From: CAZAQK01 sp050249355
GTDB taxonomy: Bacteria; Pseudomonadota; Alphaproteobacteria; Rickettsiales; SXRF01
Length of the DNA stretch: 34,891 nt
Direction of reading: 5' to 3'
Assembly (NCBI GenBank): GCA_050249355.1
Contig: JBFWQQ010000009.1
Coordinates: 1 to 34,891 of the forward strand
In this document: positions 1-8,723 of the stretch, in pieces
Numbering within the stretch: position 1 is the stretch's first letter
How the letters are laid out: the number at the start of each line of letters is the position of its first letter
Program-made: the position numbers and the translations under genes
Notes under the pieces: model-generated
The model's database searches: none
The model's input: only the letters and a program-made list of their open reading frames with translations
Told to the model about the DNA's origin: nothing

Positions 1-850
1 AGAGCGCATTGAGCAGCGTGGTCTTACCCGAACCGGTACCGCCGGAAATAATGATATTGATGCGTATTTGGCCGCAGATCGAAAGAAAATCATGCATCTG
101 CTGGCTCATGGAACCGAAACCGACATATTCCTGCAATGTCATTTTCTGCTTGCGGAATTTACGGATGGAAACCAGTGACCCATCGAGCGCCAGCGGCGGA
201 ATGATGGCGTTGAAACGCGAACCGTCCGGCATGCGGGCATCCACCATCGGACTGGATTCGTCGATACGGCGGCCCACGATGGATACGATCTTCTGGATCA
301 CGTTGATCAGATGTTTCTCGCTGCCGAACGTAATATCGGTGAGCAGTATCTTGCCTTTTTTCTCCACATATATCTGATCGTGGCCGTTTATCATGATATC
401 GGCCACATCCGGATCGGCCATCAATACTTCGATCGGACCGAAACCAAGCAGATCGTCTACCGCCTGATCTTTAAGAAGGTCGACTTGCAGGGCGGTAAGC
501 GGAATCTGGATATCGTGATACAGTATCTGGCCAGCAATATCCCGCACCCGCTGTTTCTTGGCCTCATCAGGCAAACTACGCAGTGCACCGAAATCAAGCC
601 GATCCAGCATGGCATCGGTCAGCTGTTTCTTTGCCTTGAGGTATTCTGCCGTTTCCAGCTTGCTGTCCGAAAAATGCGCTTCGGCTTTGGCACGTGCCTG
701 CGCATGCTTTTCTTCATTGCGGGCAGTGTAGGCAAAAAGCTTTTTTTCGTCGATATTGATGGTGTCGACCGATGTACCCTGCGCGTGTTGCAATTTGTTT
801 GCGGCGCTGGGCACGGGCAGGTTGCTGTGGATCGGTTTTTTACCAAACAT
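1..850 (-). CDS. cpaF: CpaF/TadA-type pilus secretion ATPase, 3' part cut by window edge
   Basis: This gene encodes the hexameric cytoplasmic ATPase that powers Flp/Tad pilus assembly. About 283 N-terminal residues are visible, starting MFGKKPIHSNL at the ATG 848-850. The reading frame stays open to the left edge. After a variable N-terminus come the N-terminal domain features typical of this family (DLLGFGPIEVLMADPDVADI, then MPDGSRFNAIIPPLALDGS). The Walker A motif GGTGSGKTT sits just inside the edge, so the catalytic C-terminal half lies outside the window. The start is one base after the cpaE stop codon, which implies translational coupling in the cpa operon. VirB11 further along is a distant relative, but the CpaF assignment rests on the operon and the N-terminal domain. 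The call is firm; the completeness of the gene is unknown. Confidence 0.93.
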   Translation of the reverse strand, partial: MFGKKPIHSNLPVPSAANKLQHAQGTSVDTINIDEKKLFAYTARNEEKHAQARAKAEAHFSDSKLETAEYLKAKKQLTDAMLDRLDFGALRSLPDEAKKQRVRDIAGQILYHDIQIPLTALQVDLLKDQAVDDLLGFGPIEVLMADPDVADIMINGHDQIYVEKKGKILLTDITFGSEKHLINVIQKIVSIVGRRIDESSPMVDARMPDGSRFNAIIPPLALDGSLVSIRKFRKQKMTLQEYVGFGSMSQQMHDFLSICGQIRINIIISGGTGSGKTTLLNAL

Positions 851-851
851 G

Positions 852-2072
852 TTATTTCGCCAATAACGATTTCAGACTTTTCTTGAGCGAACCTTGCTGT
901 TTCACCTGCTCTACTGCATCCGGACGGTAGCGCCGGCACAGATGTCCGGCGAACTGATTGAACTGGTCACGGATGATACCTCCGTCCTCGGTTTCCATCA
1001 GCGTCTTGGCCTCGTGCTCCGCATGGGCGACCGCCCGTATATCATTGTTGATATGCGCCGTTATCGAATGACGGCAGATATGCTCGAAATCCTGTGTGGT
1101 GATCGCTTCTTTGAATTTTGCACCGCTACGGTTAATCACAACCGATATATCCTTGTCCGACACGCCGATGCTGTGCCAGCCTGAAAGCAAACGGGAAGCG
1201 TGGGTCAGCGAACGCAGCCACAGCTGGGCCACCATCACCGAATGATCCGAATAGGTCAAGGTAGCAGCCGTCCAGTCGGTCCAGACGTGCGGCACGTCTA
1301 CCACGATGAATGCGAATTTGCTGCGCAGTACACCCACCAGTTCACGAATGGTTTCAGGGCGTATCATCGGCATCAGGCGCAGTTCGTTAGGCGCCGCAAC
1401 AATATCGAGGTTGTCATGATACTTCACCAGCATCTTACTGATCAGCATGTCATCCAGACCGCGATCTGGATAATCGAACAGTTCGCGTATGCCAAATGTA
1501 GCGTTGAGATCCAGGCTCTTGCTGATCAGGCCAAACTGGTAATCCATATCCACCAGCACGGTCGGCTGGTTGTAGGTGGTGGCCAGGCTGTACGCAAGAT
1601 TGAGTGCCACTGTGGTTGCCCCGTCACCGGATGCTGCCGCCATCACCGATACCACGGTGCCCAGACCGGAAGATTCGCGCGTGGTGGTTTGTAACGCCTT
1701 GCTGTTGAAGAGTACGGTACGCAACTCGGATGCCTGGACCGGGCGCGGGAAATATTCCAGCACTCCGCGCGCTTTGAGCTCACGGTAAAACACGATATCG
1801 TTGACGGTGCCGACCACAACCACCCGCACCGATTCCTCGCAATGCAGCGCCAGCTCATCTATGTCCTTCAGCGCAGCATCATTGCGCCCGCCGATATCGA
1901 TCAGGATATATTCAGGCGCGGTGGTGCGCTCGTTTAATGCTTCGATCGCCTGTGCGATACCGCCTACCGCCACCTGCACATCAGGATAGCCCAGCACTCG
2001 CGCCAACTCAACCAACCCACTCAATTCTTCCTGGTCAAAACTAACAATTAAAAATGGGCTGATATTGCTCAT
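852..2072 (-). CDS. cpaE: CpaE/TadZ-like pilus localisation ATPase
   Basis: The 406-residue protein has the CpaE/TadZ layout: an atypical receiver-like N-terminal domain (about residues 1-120) followed by a MinD/ParA-type domain (about 137-390). TadZ/CpaE proteins sit at the cell pole and place the pilus machine there. The deviant P-loop reads SGDGATT at residues 148-154, so the lysine usual in Walker A is absent. The later motifs TVLVDMDYQFG (switch I) and FIVVDVPHVW (Walker B) are recognisable. CpaE proteins often have degenerate P-loops, so loss of function cannot be assumed. The gene sits between cpaD (28 bp gap) and cpaF (1 bp gap) on the same strand. The receiver domain shows no evident phosphoacceptor context, so regulation by phosphorylation is not supported. 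Confidence 0.9.
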   Translation of the reverse strand: MSNISPFLIVSFDQEELSGLVELARVLGYPDVQVAVGGIAQAIEALNERTTAPEYILIDIGGRNDAALKDIDELALHCEESVRVVVVGTVNDIVFYRELKARGVLEYFPRPVQASELRTVLFNSKALQTTTRESSGLGTVVSVMAAASGDGATTVALNLAYSLATTYNQPTVLVDMDYQFGLISKSLDLNATFGIRELFDYPDRGLDDMLISKMLVKYHDNLDIVAAPNELRLMPMIRPETIRELVGVLRSKFAFIVVDVPHVWTDWTAATLTYSDHSVMVAQLWLRSLTHASRLLSGWHSIGVSDKDISVVINRSGAKFKEAITTQDFEHICRHSITAHINNDIRAVAHAEHEAKTLMETEDGGIIRDQFNQFAGHLCRRYRPDAVEQVKQQGSLKKSLKSLLAK

Positions 2073-2099
2073 ACGGCGGTCAAATGTATCCGGTACGGG

Positions 2100-2678
2100 T
2101 TACTGTGTAGAAATCGTGCTGAGCAGGCTGTTCTCATTTTCTTCCTGTTGCGGCCTTGGCGGCTGGAGGTATACACGATAGGTCTGCAGTGCCTTGTCAC
2201 CATCACGGTAATCCAGCAGGTTCGGGTTGGTGAACTGCTGTTTATTGCTCACCATCTGCACCGTGTTGGCTGAAACCGAGCAACCGAAGGTCAAAGGATG
2301 TAGGTTGTAAGGATTGATACTGTTATCGATATAACGATTTTCACAATCGCGCGCCACGACACGTTCGTACACCAGTGTCACGCCTTCCGGGCCATTCGTA
2401 CTTTCCACCGGAATGCCATGATGATCGAACAGTTCGTATGTCTGAGCACAGTGGGTGCTGGAGGGATCACAGTTCACTTCGGCGCGTGTCGGCTTGTCAT
2501 TTGCCACGATACGCGAAAGGTTGGAAAAGGATGCCGTGGAATTGAGATTCATGTTCACCACTTCCGATGACACATCCAGCAGGTTCTCCGGATCGCCACG
2601 GTTATAGTATGCCTCGCCGGGTATCTCGTTGCAGGCAGCAGTGAACAGTAACAGAGAAAGTATGTGAGATTTTTTCAT
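2100..2678 (-). CDS. cpaD: CpaD-family pilus assembly lipoprotein
   Basis: This 192-residue protein starts with a lipoprotein signal, MKKSHILSLLLFTAAC, whose lipobox ends in Cys16. CpaD-family proteins are periplasmic or outer-membrane lipoproteins that support the pilus secretin. The segment around residues 127-150 (NPYNLHPLTFGCSVSANTVQMV) resembles the conserved CpaD block containing a GC-x-N-type motif. The gene lies 3 bp downstream of the cpaC stop and precedes cpaE, the usual order. Sequence conservation of this family is weak, so the call rests mainly on the signal peptide, size and position. Confidence 0.82.
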   Translation of the reverse strand: MKKSHILSLLLFTAACNEIPGEAYYNRGDPENLLDVSSEVVNMNLNSTASFSNLSRIVANDKPTRAEVNCDPSSTHCAQTYELFDHHGIPVESTNGPEGVTLVYERVVARDCENRYIDNSINPYNLHPLTFGCSVSANTVQMVSNKQQFTNPNLLDYRDGDKALQTYRVYLQPPRPQQEENENSLLSTISTQ

Positions 2679-2681
2679 AGA

Positions 2682-4208
2682 TCAGTCCACCATAAATCCG
2701 ATTGGGCCTTCAACAGGCGGCGTTTGTGACAGGGCGCGCACATCGCCGGACAACGACCCCAGCGCACCGTAGAAGAACATTTCCATCTGGCTGGCCGGAC
2801 GGAAATCATCCGTCGGAAGCTTCACATCCGAGCCTTTGAGCGGATCCACTACATACGGGGTAACGGCAATCACCAGTTCGGTTTCATTACGCTGGAATTC
2901 GGTGCTGCGGAACAAGGCCCCCAGTACCGGCACTTCCTTGACGCCTGGAAACTGCTCAATGGTCGAGGTCATCTGGTCTTTGATCAGGCCGGCGATCATG
3001 AAACTTTCGCCGGGCGCCAGTTCCACGGTGGTTTTTGCGCGGCGGGTGCTGATACTGGGAATGGTGAATCCGCTGATCTGGATCGAATTGGCGGTCGATA
3101 TCTCAGAAACCTCCGGCATGACCTCCATGCGGATACGATTTTCCGACAATACCTGCGGGGTAAACTTCACGGCCACACCAAACGGTTTGTATTCCACGCT
3201 GATACCGCCGCTGAGGCTGCTCTGTACTACCGGAATGGGGATTTCACCGCCAGCAAGAAATTCCGCCTGCTCACCGGATATAGCCACCAGGTTCGGCTCT
3301 GCCAGTAATTTAAACAATCCGTCACGTTCCATCGCCTTCAGCAGGCCACCAACGGAGTTTCCGGTCGGTCCATCGGGCTGCCATGTACCACCCAGAATGC
3401 CCTGGATATCGGTGGGGCGGCGACCACCCGGTAACCACCAGTCACCCGGGTTCACTGTCGGCTGGCCAGAATCTGCAACCACCAGCGGCGCAATACCGGC
3501 GCCGGTGCCGAGCAGCACCATACCATTACCAGATGCGCGTGAAATGGCGCTCAGATCAACGCCCAATACCTTTAATGCCTCACGGTTCAGCTCACCCACG
3601 CGTACGCGCAGCATGACCTGCTGGCCGCTGGCCACCTGCATCATGTTCATGATTTCCGGCGAGGGCAAAGCAACTGAATCCGCTGCCGCCGATTCCGTGC
3701 GCACGTTGGCGGCATTAGGACCATCGGCATGGATAAAATCTTCGACGATCTTTACTGCCTTATCCACCACATAGGCGCTACTGACCAGACCGGTCAGCGC
3801 AATACTGGTATTCACCATTTCCACGCCGATCTTTTCATCCGGGAAAAAATTACGCAGCGCGCGGCGTATCGCCGGCAGGTCGTGTCCCACTACAATATTC
3901 ACGTCGCGCACCACCCGACCTTTGGGATCGAGGATACGCAGGTTGGTCTGCCCCTTGCGCTTACCCACCACTGTAAGGTTGCGAGGGTTGTGTGCATGCA
4001 CATCAGCGATATCCGGGTTGGCAACCAGTATTTCATCCATGGCGACAGGCAGCTCGATCAGCGACGAACGATTGACCGGCACAAAGATGTTTTGCATGTC
4101 ACGCGCCACTTCAGCGCGGGCGGTGAGAGTTAATGACACCGTCGATAAAATGAAACTCACGAAGAAGAGAGCGCAACTTTTTGCACGCATAGTTTTTCCT
4201 TTAATCAT
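2682..4208 (-). CDS. cpaC: CpaC/RcpA-type outer-membrane secretin of the Flp pilus
   Basis: This secretin forms the outer-membrane channel for the Flp pilus. The 508-residue product has a signal peptide ending near ARAEV, an N-terminal secretin domain typical of pilus secretins (about 36-105), a BON-like stretch (about 110-155), and the C-terminal secretin domain (about 190-460). The C-terminal domain contains LLAEPNLVAISGEQAEFLAGG, GVAVKFTPQVL and VPVLGALFRSTEFQRNETEL, the classic secretin signatures. Two starts are possible. The ATG at 4208 overlaps the cpaB stop (ATGA) and has GGGAG upstream; the ATG at 4190 (MRAKSCAL) has AAAGGA six bases upstream and gives a more standard signal peptide. 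I give the longer form, but the shorter is equally likely. Confidence 0.93.
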   Translation of the reverse strand: MIKGKTMRAKSCALFFVSFILSTVSLTLTARAEVARDMQNIFVPVNRSSLIELPVAMDEILVANPDIADVHAHNPRNLTVVGKRKGQTNLRILDPKGRVVRDVNIVVGHDLPAIRRALRNFFPDEKIGVEMVNTSIALTGLVSSAYVVDKAVKIVEDFIHADGPNAANVRTESAAADSVALPSPEIMNMMQVASGQQVMLRVRVGELNREALKVLGVDLSAISRASGNGMVLLGTGAGIAPLVVADSGQPTVNPGDWWLPGGRRPTDIQGILGGTWQPDGPTGNSVGGLLKAMERDGLFKLLAEPNLVAISGEQAEFLAGGEIPIPVVQSSLSGGISVEYKPFGVAVKFTPQVLSENRIRMEVMPEVSEISTANSIQISGFTIPSISTRRAKTTVELAPGESFMIAGLIKDQMTSTIEQFPGVKEVPVLGALFRSTEFQRNETELVIAVTPYVVDPLKGSDVKLPTDDFRPASQMEMFFYGALGSLSGDVRALSQTPPVEGPIGFMVD

Positions 4209-5152
4209 TGATTTGCTCCCATGTCATCTTCGACCGCCTGCTGTACTGCCGGATCAGGGACATTAAGGGCACCGTCGTCATCGATAAATTCGCCTTGTTC
4301 GTAATCGTTATCCGTTTTTGTGCCACGCACCACACGTACACCAGGGCCACGTTGCGTTACGGCTTCTGCATGGGTCAGATCCTCATAGGTGGTAGGCAGC
4401 GGAATCCCTTCCTTATCCATATCCTTCAAGGAGCGCAGTGTAAGCGACAGCGTGCCGAGTTTTTCCGCCAGCCTTACTTCCTGCGCAACACTTTCGGGCA
4501 CTTCCAGCGTAATGCTGTTAGGCGCAGTATTTGCATTGGTACTCGTGTTGGGTCCTTCGGCAGGGCGCAGGTTGACCGCCAGCACACGTGCATTGGGAAC
4601 CAGCACCTCGGCATAGGCCGGACGACCACCCGCCGATGCACCGCCGTTACGTGACTGATCTCTGCGCATCTCGGCTGGCACATTGTGCGTCACCAGTACA
4701 TCCACACGGTCACCGGGGAACACGTAACCCGCCACACCGGAAATCACGTCGGTGGCCAGTGTCATCGCGCGCATGCCGGAAGGCAACGTAGCTGCCAGAA
4801 AGCTTGGGTCATTGGGGTTGCCCAGACGGGTCTTGAGTAATGGCTCGTATGGCATGAAGGTTGCGCGCGCTACCTTGCCGATCGTATTTTCATCCTTGCC
4901 ATCCGATACGATAAAGCTTTCAAGCACCAAATGCGAAGGCCACGGCTGGCGGCTCAGCATTTCCGCTGTGATAACGGTACCCACGTTGATCTGTTCCCGG
5001 GCGACCAGAACCTCTGCCGTAGAAGAGTTGACAGGCTGGCTGGTGGTTACGGTAGCAGTGGAACCCTGGTCTTTATCGCCGGAAAGTTTTAGTGCTGCCA
5101 CACCTGCAACGATTGCAATCACGGCGGCAACCAGTAAAAGGACAACGCGCAT
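4205..5152 (-). CDS. cpaB: CpaB/RcpC Flp pilus assembly protein
   Basis: CpaB is an inner-membrane-anchored periplasmic protein thought to help the secretin or bind cell wall. The 315-residue product has one N-terminal membrane segment (residues 2-21) and a SAF domain (about 47-115, starting VLVAREQINVGTVITAEML). A second conserved RcpC block follows (PSGMRAMTLATDVISGVAGYVFPGDRVDVL). The C-terminus is acidic. The ribosome binding site AAGAAG lies just before ATG 5152. It is the first visible gene of the cpa run, and the 129-bp AT-rich gap separating it from typA could hold its promoter. Prepilin, prepilin peptidase, TadB/TadC and TadG genes are not in the window. Confidence 0.92.
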   Translation of the reverse strand: MRVVLLLVAAVIAIVAGVAALKLSGDKDQGSTATVTTSQPVNSSTAEVLVAREQINVGTVITAEMLSRQPWPSHLVLESFIVSDGKDENTIGKVARATFMPYEPLLKTRLGNPNDPSFLAATLPSGMRAMTLATDVISGVAGYVFPGDRVDVLVTHNVPAEMRRDQSRNGGASAGGRPAYAEVLVPNARVLAVNLRPAEGPNTSTNANTAPNSITLEVPESVAQEVRLAEKLGTLSLTLRSLKDMDKEGIPLPTTYEDLTHAEAVTQRGPGVRVVRGTKTDNDYEQGEFIDDDGALNVPDPAVQQAVEDDMGANQ

Positions 5153-5281
5153 ATTTGTTTCTTCTTGCTTATAAGTTAATCATACAACTCAGGCTTATAC
5201 CGGATGAGTTTACGCGCTGCAATTATATTATTAAAAATTTATAAAAAAATCCTTTTTATCCGCAGGTATGTTACAGTTTTA

Positions 5282-7108
5282 TTACAGTGCCTTTTGTGCT
5301 GCCCGTTGCGATTTTTTGCGCTCGTTACTGTCCAGTTCCGCCTTGCGTAGCCGCAGAGTTTTTGGGGTAACCTCCACCAGTTCATCGTCTTCGATGTAGG
5401 AAATCATCTGTTCCAGCGTCATCCGGCGCGGCGGAACCAGCCGGATGGCCTCGTCCTTGCTGGTAGTACGGATATTGGTGAGCTGTTTTGCCTTCAGCAC
5501 GTTGATCTCAAGGTCATTATCACGGCTGTGCTCGCCCACGATCATCCCGGCATACACCTTATCGCCCGGATTGATGAACATGGCGCCGCGCTCCTGCAGG
5601 TAACCAATCGCATAGGCCACCGCTTCGCCCCGGTCGGTCGATATCAGCGCACCGTTGCGGCGGCCCAGTATCTCGCCCTTATGCGGCTGGTAATCATGGA
5701 ACAGCCGGTTCATCAGGCCGGTACCGCGTGTATCGGTCAGAAATTCGCCCTGATAGCCGATCAACCCGCGCGAGGGTACATGGAACAGCAGCCGGATCTT
5801 GCCGCCGCCCGATGGGCGCATGTCCTGCATGTCGCCTTTTCGCAGGCTCAGTTTTTCCACCACAACGCCGCTATGTTCTTCATCGACGTCGATCACCACT
5901 TCCTCGATCGGCTCCAGCAGCTGCCCGCCTTCCTGCCGGAACAGCACACGCGGGCGCGAAACAGACAGTTCGAAGCCTTCCCGGCGCATGGTTTCGATCA
6001 ACACGCCCAGCTGCAGTTCGCCACGGCCCGCCACCTCGAACGCGTCCTTGGACGCCGTTTCTGATACACGGATCGCTACGTTGCCTTCGGCCTCCTTCAT
6101 CAGGCGGTCGTGGATCATGCGGCTGGTCACCTTGCTGCCCTCGGTTCCGGCCAGCGGCGAATCGTTCACGCTGATGGTCACGGCCATGGTGGGTGGGTCG
6201 ATGGGAGAGGAATGGATAGGCGTAGCGATTTCCAGCGCACCAATCGTATCGGCCACCGATGCATCGGCCAGCCCGGCAATGGCAACAATATCACCCGCCT
6301 GCGCCGTCTCAAATGGTACACGCTTGATACCATCGAACGACAGCAGCTTCGTTAAACGTCCCTGCTCCACCAATTCGCCATTGAGGTTGATCGCCTTGAT
6401 CTGCATGCCGGTTTTTACTGTACCGGAATAAATCTTGCCGGTCAGTACACGGCCCAGGAATGAATCGTATTCCAGCATGGTCACCAGCATGGAAAAGGGT
6501 GCATCCCTGTCGACGGCCGGCGCAGGCACGTGCGAAATAATACGGTTGAAAAGCGGATCGAGACTTTCGCGCGGATCACCCAAATTTTCGACCGCCCAGC
6601 CTTCACGGCCCGATGCATAGAAGATCGGGAAATCGAGCTGGTCTTCGCTGGCATCGAGTGCCACAAACAGGTCGAACACCTCGTTCACCACCTCATCCGG
6701 ACGCGCATCGCCACGGTCTATTTTATTTACCAATACTATTGGCCTAAGCCCCAACCTTAAAGCTTTACTTAAAACAAATTTTGTTTGCGGCAGTGGCCCT
6801 TCTGCACTGTCCACCAGCAGCACCACCCCATCGACCATGGATAGCACACGCTCCACCTCACCGCCGAAATCGGCGTGGCCCGGCGTATCGATGATATTCA
6901 CGCGCACACCCGGCCGGTTGACTGAAGTGCATTTGGCCAAAATGGTAATGCCGCGCTCACGCTCCAGGTCGCCGGAGTCCATTACGCATTCAGCGACCTG
7001 CTGGTTGTCGCGGAACGTACCGCTTTGCCGCAGCATCTGGTCGATCAGTGTGGTTTTGCCATGATCCACGTGGGCAATGATGGCGATATTACGTAATTCC
7101 TTGGTCAT
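5282..7108 (-). CDS. typA: Ribosome-associated GTPase TypA/BipA
   Basis: TypA/BipA is a translation-factor GTPase that binds 70S ribosomes and aids 50S assembly, especially at low temperature and under stress. The 608-residue length is typical. G motifs are intact: AHVDHGKT (12-19), the switch I region ending RERGITI, DTPGHADFGGEVERV, and NKIDR. The EF-G-like domain III and the BipA-specific C-terminus (GLIGYQGEFLTDTRGTGLMNR, NIRTTSKDEAIRLVPPRRMTLEQ) are both present. The start codon gives MTKELRNIAII, which matches the family. It lies downstream of the cold-shock gene and is separated from it by a strong terminator, so it is probably transcribed independently, although both genes fit a cold-stress theme. 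Confidence 0.97.
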   Translation of the reverse strand: MTKELRNIAIIAHVDHGKTTLIDQMLRQSGTFRDNQQVAECVMDSGDLERERGITILAKCTSVNRPGVRVNIIDTPGHADFGGEVERVLSMVDGVVLLVDSAEGPLPQTKFVLSKALRLGLRPIVLVNKIDRGDARPDEVVNEVFDLFVALDASEDQLDFPIFYASGREGWAVENLGDPRESLDPLFNRIISHVPAPAVDRDAPFSMLVTMLEYDSFLGRVLTGKIYSGTVKTGMQIKAINLNGELVEQGRLTKLLSFDGIKRVPFETAQAGDIVAIAGLADASVADTIGALEIATPIHSSPIDPPTMAVTISVNDSPLAGTEGSKVTSRMIHDRLMKEAEGNVAIRVSETASKDAFEVAGRGELQLGVLIETMRREGFELSVSRPRVLFRQEGGQLLEPIEEVVIDVDEEHSGVVVEKLSLRKGDMQDMRPSGGGKIRLLFHVPSRGLIGYQGEFLTDTRGTGLMNRLFHDYQPHKGEILGRRNGALISTDRGEAVAYAIGYLQERGAMFINPGDKVYAGMIVGEHSRDNDLEINVLKAKQLTNIRTTSKDEAIRLVPPRRMTLEQMISYIEDDELVEVTPKTLRLRKAELDSNERKKSQRAAQKAL

Positions 7109-7131
7109 TTTCGGTCTTTATATTTCCAGCA

Positions 7132-7167
7132 CAAAAAATAACCTGACGCGCCAGTGGCGCGCAGGTT
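7132..7167 (-). terminator. Rho-independent terminator downstream of the cold-shock gene
   Basis: Read on the minus strand, a 12-base-pair stem (AACCTG then CGCGCC, pairing with GGCGCG then CAGGTT, one bulged base at 7146) closes a 3-nt loop at 7153-7155. It is followed by the run ATTTTTT at 7139-7133. It lies 44 bp downstream of the cold-shock stop codon. On the plus strand the hairpin is followed only by a weak T run, so termination is mainly of minus-strand transcripts. Confidence 0.85.
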
Positions 7168-7210
7168 TATTTTCATAGGTTAGTGATTGTTATGATATGT
7201 GGCGGCTAAA

Positions 7211-7417
7211 CTATGCCTGCTGTTTCAAATTAACAGCGGAGGTTTTCCCATTATTCTCTGCCAGATCGTAAGAAAGGCGTTGGCCTTCCTGCAGTCCGTT
7301 CATACCGGCTGCTTCCAGTGCCGAAATATGCACGAACACATCGCGTCCGCCATCATCGGGCTGAATGAAACCAAAACGTTTCGTGGGATTATACCATTTT
7401 ACCGTACCTGTCGCCAT
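7211..7417 (-). CDS. Cold-shock domain protein (CspA family)
   Basis: This 68-residue single cold-shock-domain protein binds single-stranded RNA/DNA and acts as an RNA chaperone. It starts MATGTVKWYNPTKRFGFIQP. RNP1 (KRFGFI, with Arg where Gly is usual) and RNP2 (VFVHIS) are both present, as is the C-terminal TSAVNLK block. The start at 7417 is fixed by AAGGAG seven bases upstream. The frame stays open further upstream to 7585 but the extra residues are unlike any Csp. The roughly 100-nt leader up to the preceding gene could act as a temperature-responsive 5' UTR, as known for cspA, but I see no diagnostic cold box. Confidence 0.95.
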   Translation of the reverse strand: MATGTVKWYNPTKRFGFIQPDDGGRDVFVHISALEAAGMNGLQEGQRLSYDLAENNGKTSAVNLKQQA

Positions 7418-7514
7418 GACATGCTCCTTAAGTGTAGTGTAGTGATTGGCAGGCCTTATGCCATACCGGGTAGGGATTTCTAGCGTGTAATTCTGGCAAT
7501 GGCAACCGGATTTA

Positions 7515-7850
7515 TCACTGTGTCGTATCAGGCTTTGCGCGGCCCAGAATCCATCCGGCCCCGGTTGCTGCAAGCGCTGCTGCAACCCATACCAGCGGCA
7601 TTACCGGAAACCAGCCGCCAAATAGCCTTATGTCTTTGGTATCTAACATTAATCTGATGTCTTCTGGCAAATGTTCATATAGCAATATAGTCAGCAGTAT
7701 CGCCGCCGGCACCATCACAACGACCGCTGCACTGCAGCGTCGGCGCGACCTGCCATTCCTGCGCATGAACCACACCAGGAGCCCCCCAGATAGGATAAAC
7801 GGGGGAACAAACATCACCCCCATGACCAGTATGAATTCCCACAAGGTCAT
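7515..7850 (-). CDS. Small membrane protein of unknown function
   Basis: The 111-residue product begins MTLWEFILVMGVMF and has three predicted membrane segments (about residues 5-29, 38-58 and 78-104). An arginine-rich cytoplasmic loop (RRNGRSRRR) follows the first segment. The positive-inside pattern and the clean hydrophobic blocks suggest a real membrane protein. I recognise no family. It begins 13 bp after the nadK stop on the same strand and may be cotranscribed with it; the cold-shock gene lies downstream. Confidence 0.6.
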   Translation of the reverse strand: MTLWEFILVMGVMFVPPFILSGGLLVWFMRRNGRSRRRCSAAVVVMVPAAILLTILLYEHLPEDIRLMLDTKDIRLFGGWFPVMPLVWVAAALAATGAGWILGRAKPDTTQ

Positions 7851-7862
7851 GAAATGCAGAGC

Positions 7863-8636
7863 CTAGAAACTGAACTGTTCCTTGATGATACGCTCTTCGA
7901 GATTATGCTCGGCGTCAAACAACAGTTTCACCCCCAGCTTGCGCTGTTCGGACACCACCACCTCGGTCACATCCTCGATCTCGGTGAAATCAGCCACGGC
8001 ATTCACAGGCCGCTTCTCGGCTTCCATGATGGAAAAGCTGATACTGGCATTATGTGGCAGCAGGGCGCCCTGCCAGCGGCGCGGACGGAAGGGAACCAGC
8101 GGGGTGAGCGCGATCAGCTTCGAATCGAGCGGAATGATCGGCCCGCCGGCGGAAAAGTTATAGGCAGTGGAACCGGCCGGGGTTGCCACCATCAGGCCGT
8201 CGGCGATCAGTTCCTTCAGGCGCACCACATGGTCGATGGTGACGCGGATCTTGGCGGCCTGCCTGCCTTGACGGAACACCGAAACCTCATTGAATGCCAG
8301 AGCCTGACTGGATTTCCCGCTCTTGCGCATGGCATACATATGCAGGGGGTACAACGTGGAAACCCTGGACTGTTCCAGCCGCGCAGGCAGGTCTTCCAGT
8401 GCCAGCTCGTTCATCAGGAAGCCAATCGTGCCGCAGTTAACGCCATAAAATGGCAGCTTCATACGCATATATTTGTGCAACGTCTGCAGCATGAACCCAT
8501 CGCCGCCCAGCACCACAATGACCTCGGCACTCATACGACGCTTGGTGATCTCCACCACTTCGTAACGCTCTTTGATGTATTTGAGGGCTTTTTGCGCCTT
8601 AGGCGACTGGTCAGCAAGGCAGGCTATTTTTTTCAC
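7863..8636 (-). CDS. nadK: NAD kinase
   Basis: NAD kinase phosphorylates NAD to NADP in the cytosol and is normally essential. The 257-residue product has the GGDG motif at 44-47 (VVLGGDGFML) and the NE-x-S motif in AFNEVSVFR. The conserved block TPAGSTAYNFSAGGPI follows, then LTPLVPFRPRRW, typical of short alphaproteobacterial NadK. The start is GTG at 8636 giving MKKIACLADQS; a GAGG lies 12 bases upstream, which is a loose spacing. No better start is visible. It is the first gene of a likely two-gene unit with the small membrane protein. Confidence 0.95.
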   Translation of the reverse strand: MKKIACLADQSPKAQKALKYIKERYEVVEITKRRMSAEVIVVLGGDGFMLQTLHKYMRMKLPFYGVNCGTIGFLMNELALEDLPARLEQSRVSTLYPLHMYAMRKSGKSSQALAFNEVSVFRQGRQAAKIRVTIDHVVRLKELIADGLMVATPAGSTAYNFSAGGPIIPLDSKLIALTPLVPFRPRRWQGALLPHNASISFSIMEAEKRPVNAVADFTEIEDVTEVVVSEQRKLGVKLLFDAEHNLEERIIKEQFSF

Positions 8637-8723
8637 CGACTCAATTCCTCGAGAATAAGGTTAAAAAGTTAATTTCTCCGCTCACATAAGCAGAGTTTTT
8701 GCATAGTGTAAAGTCAGAGAATT

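Noticed and set aside
2836..3774. Open frame of 312 codons opposite cpaC
   Set aside because: Antisense to the secretin gene, Ser/Pro-rich, no motif.
7418..7585. N-terminal extension of the cold-shock protein
   Set aside because: A perfect ribosome binding site and the family N-terminus fix the start at 7417.
7854..8672. Open frame of 272 codons opposite nadK
   Set aside because: Shadow of nadK; composition is atypical (many His and Gln) and all nadK motifs lie on the other strand.
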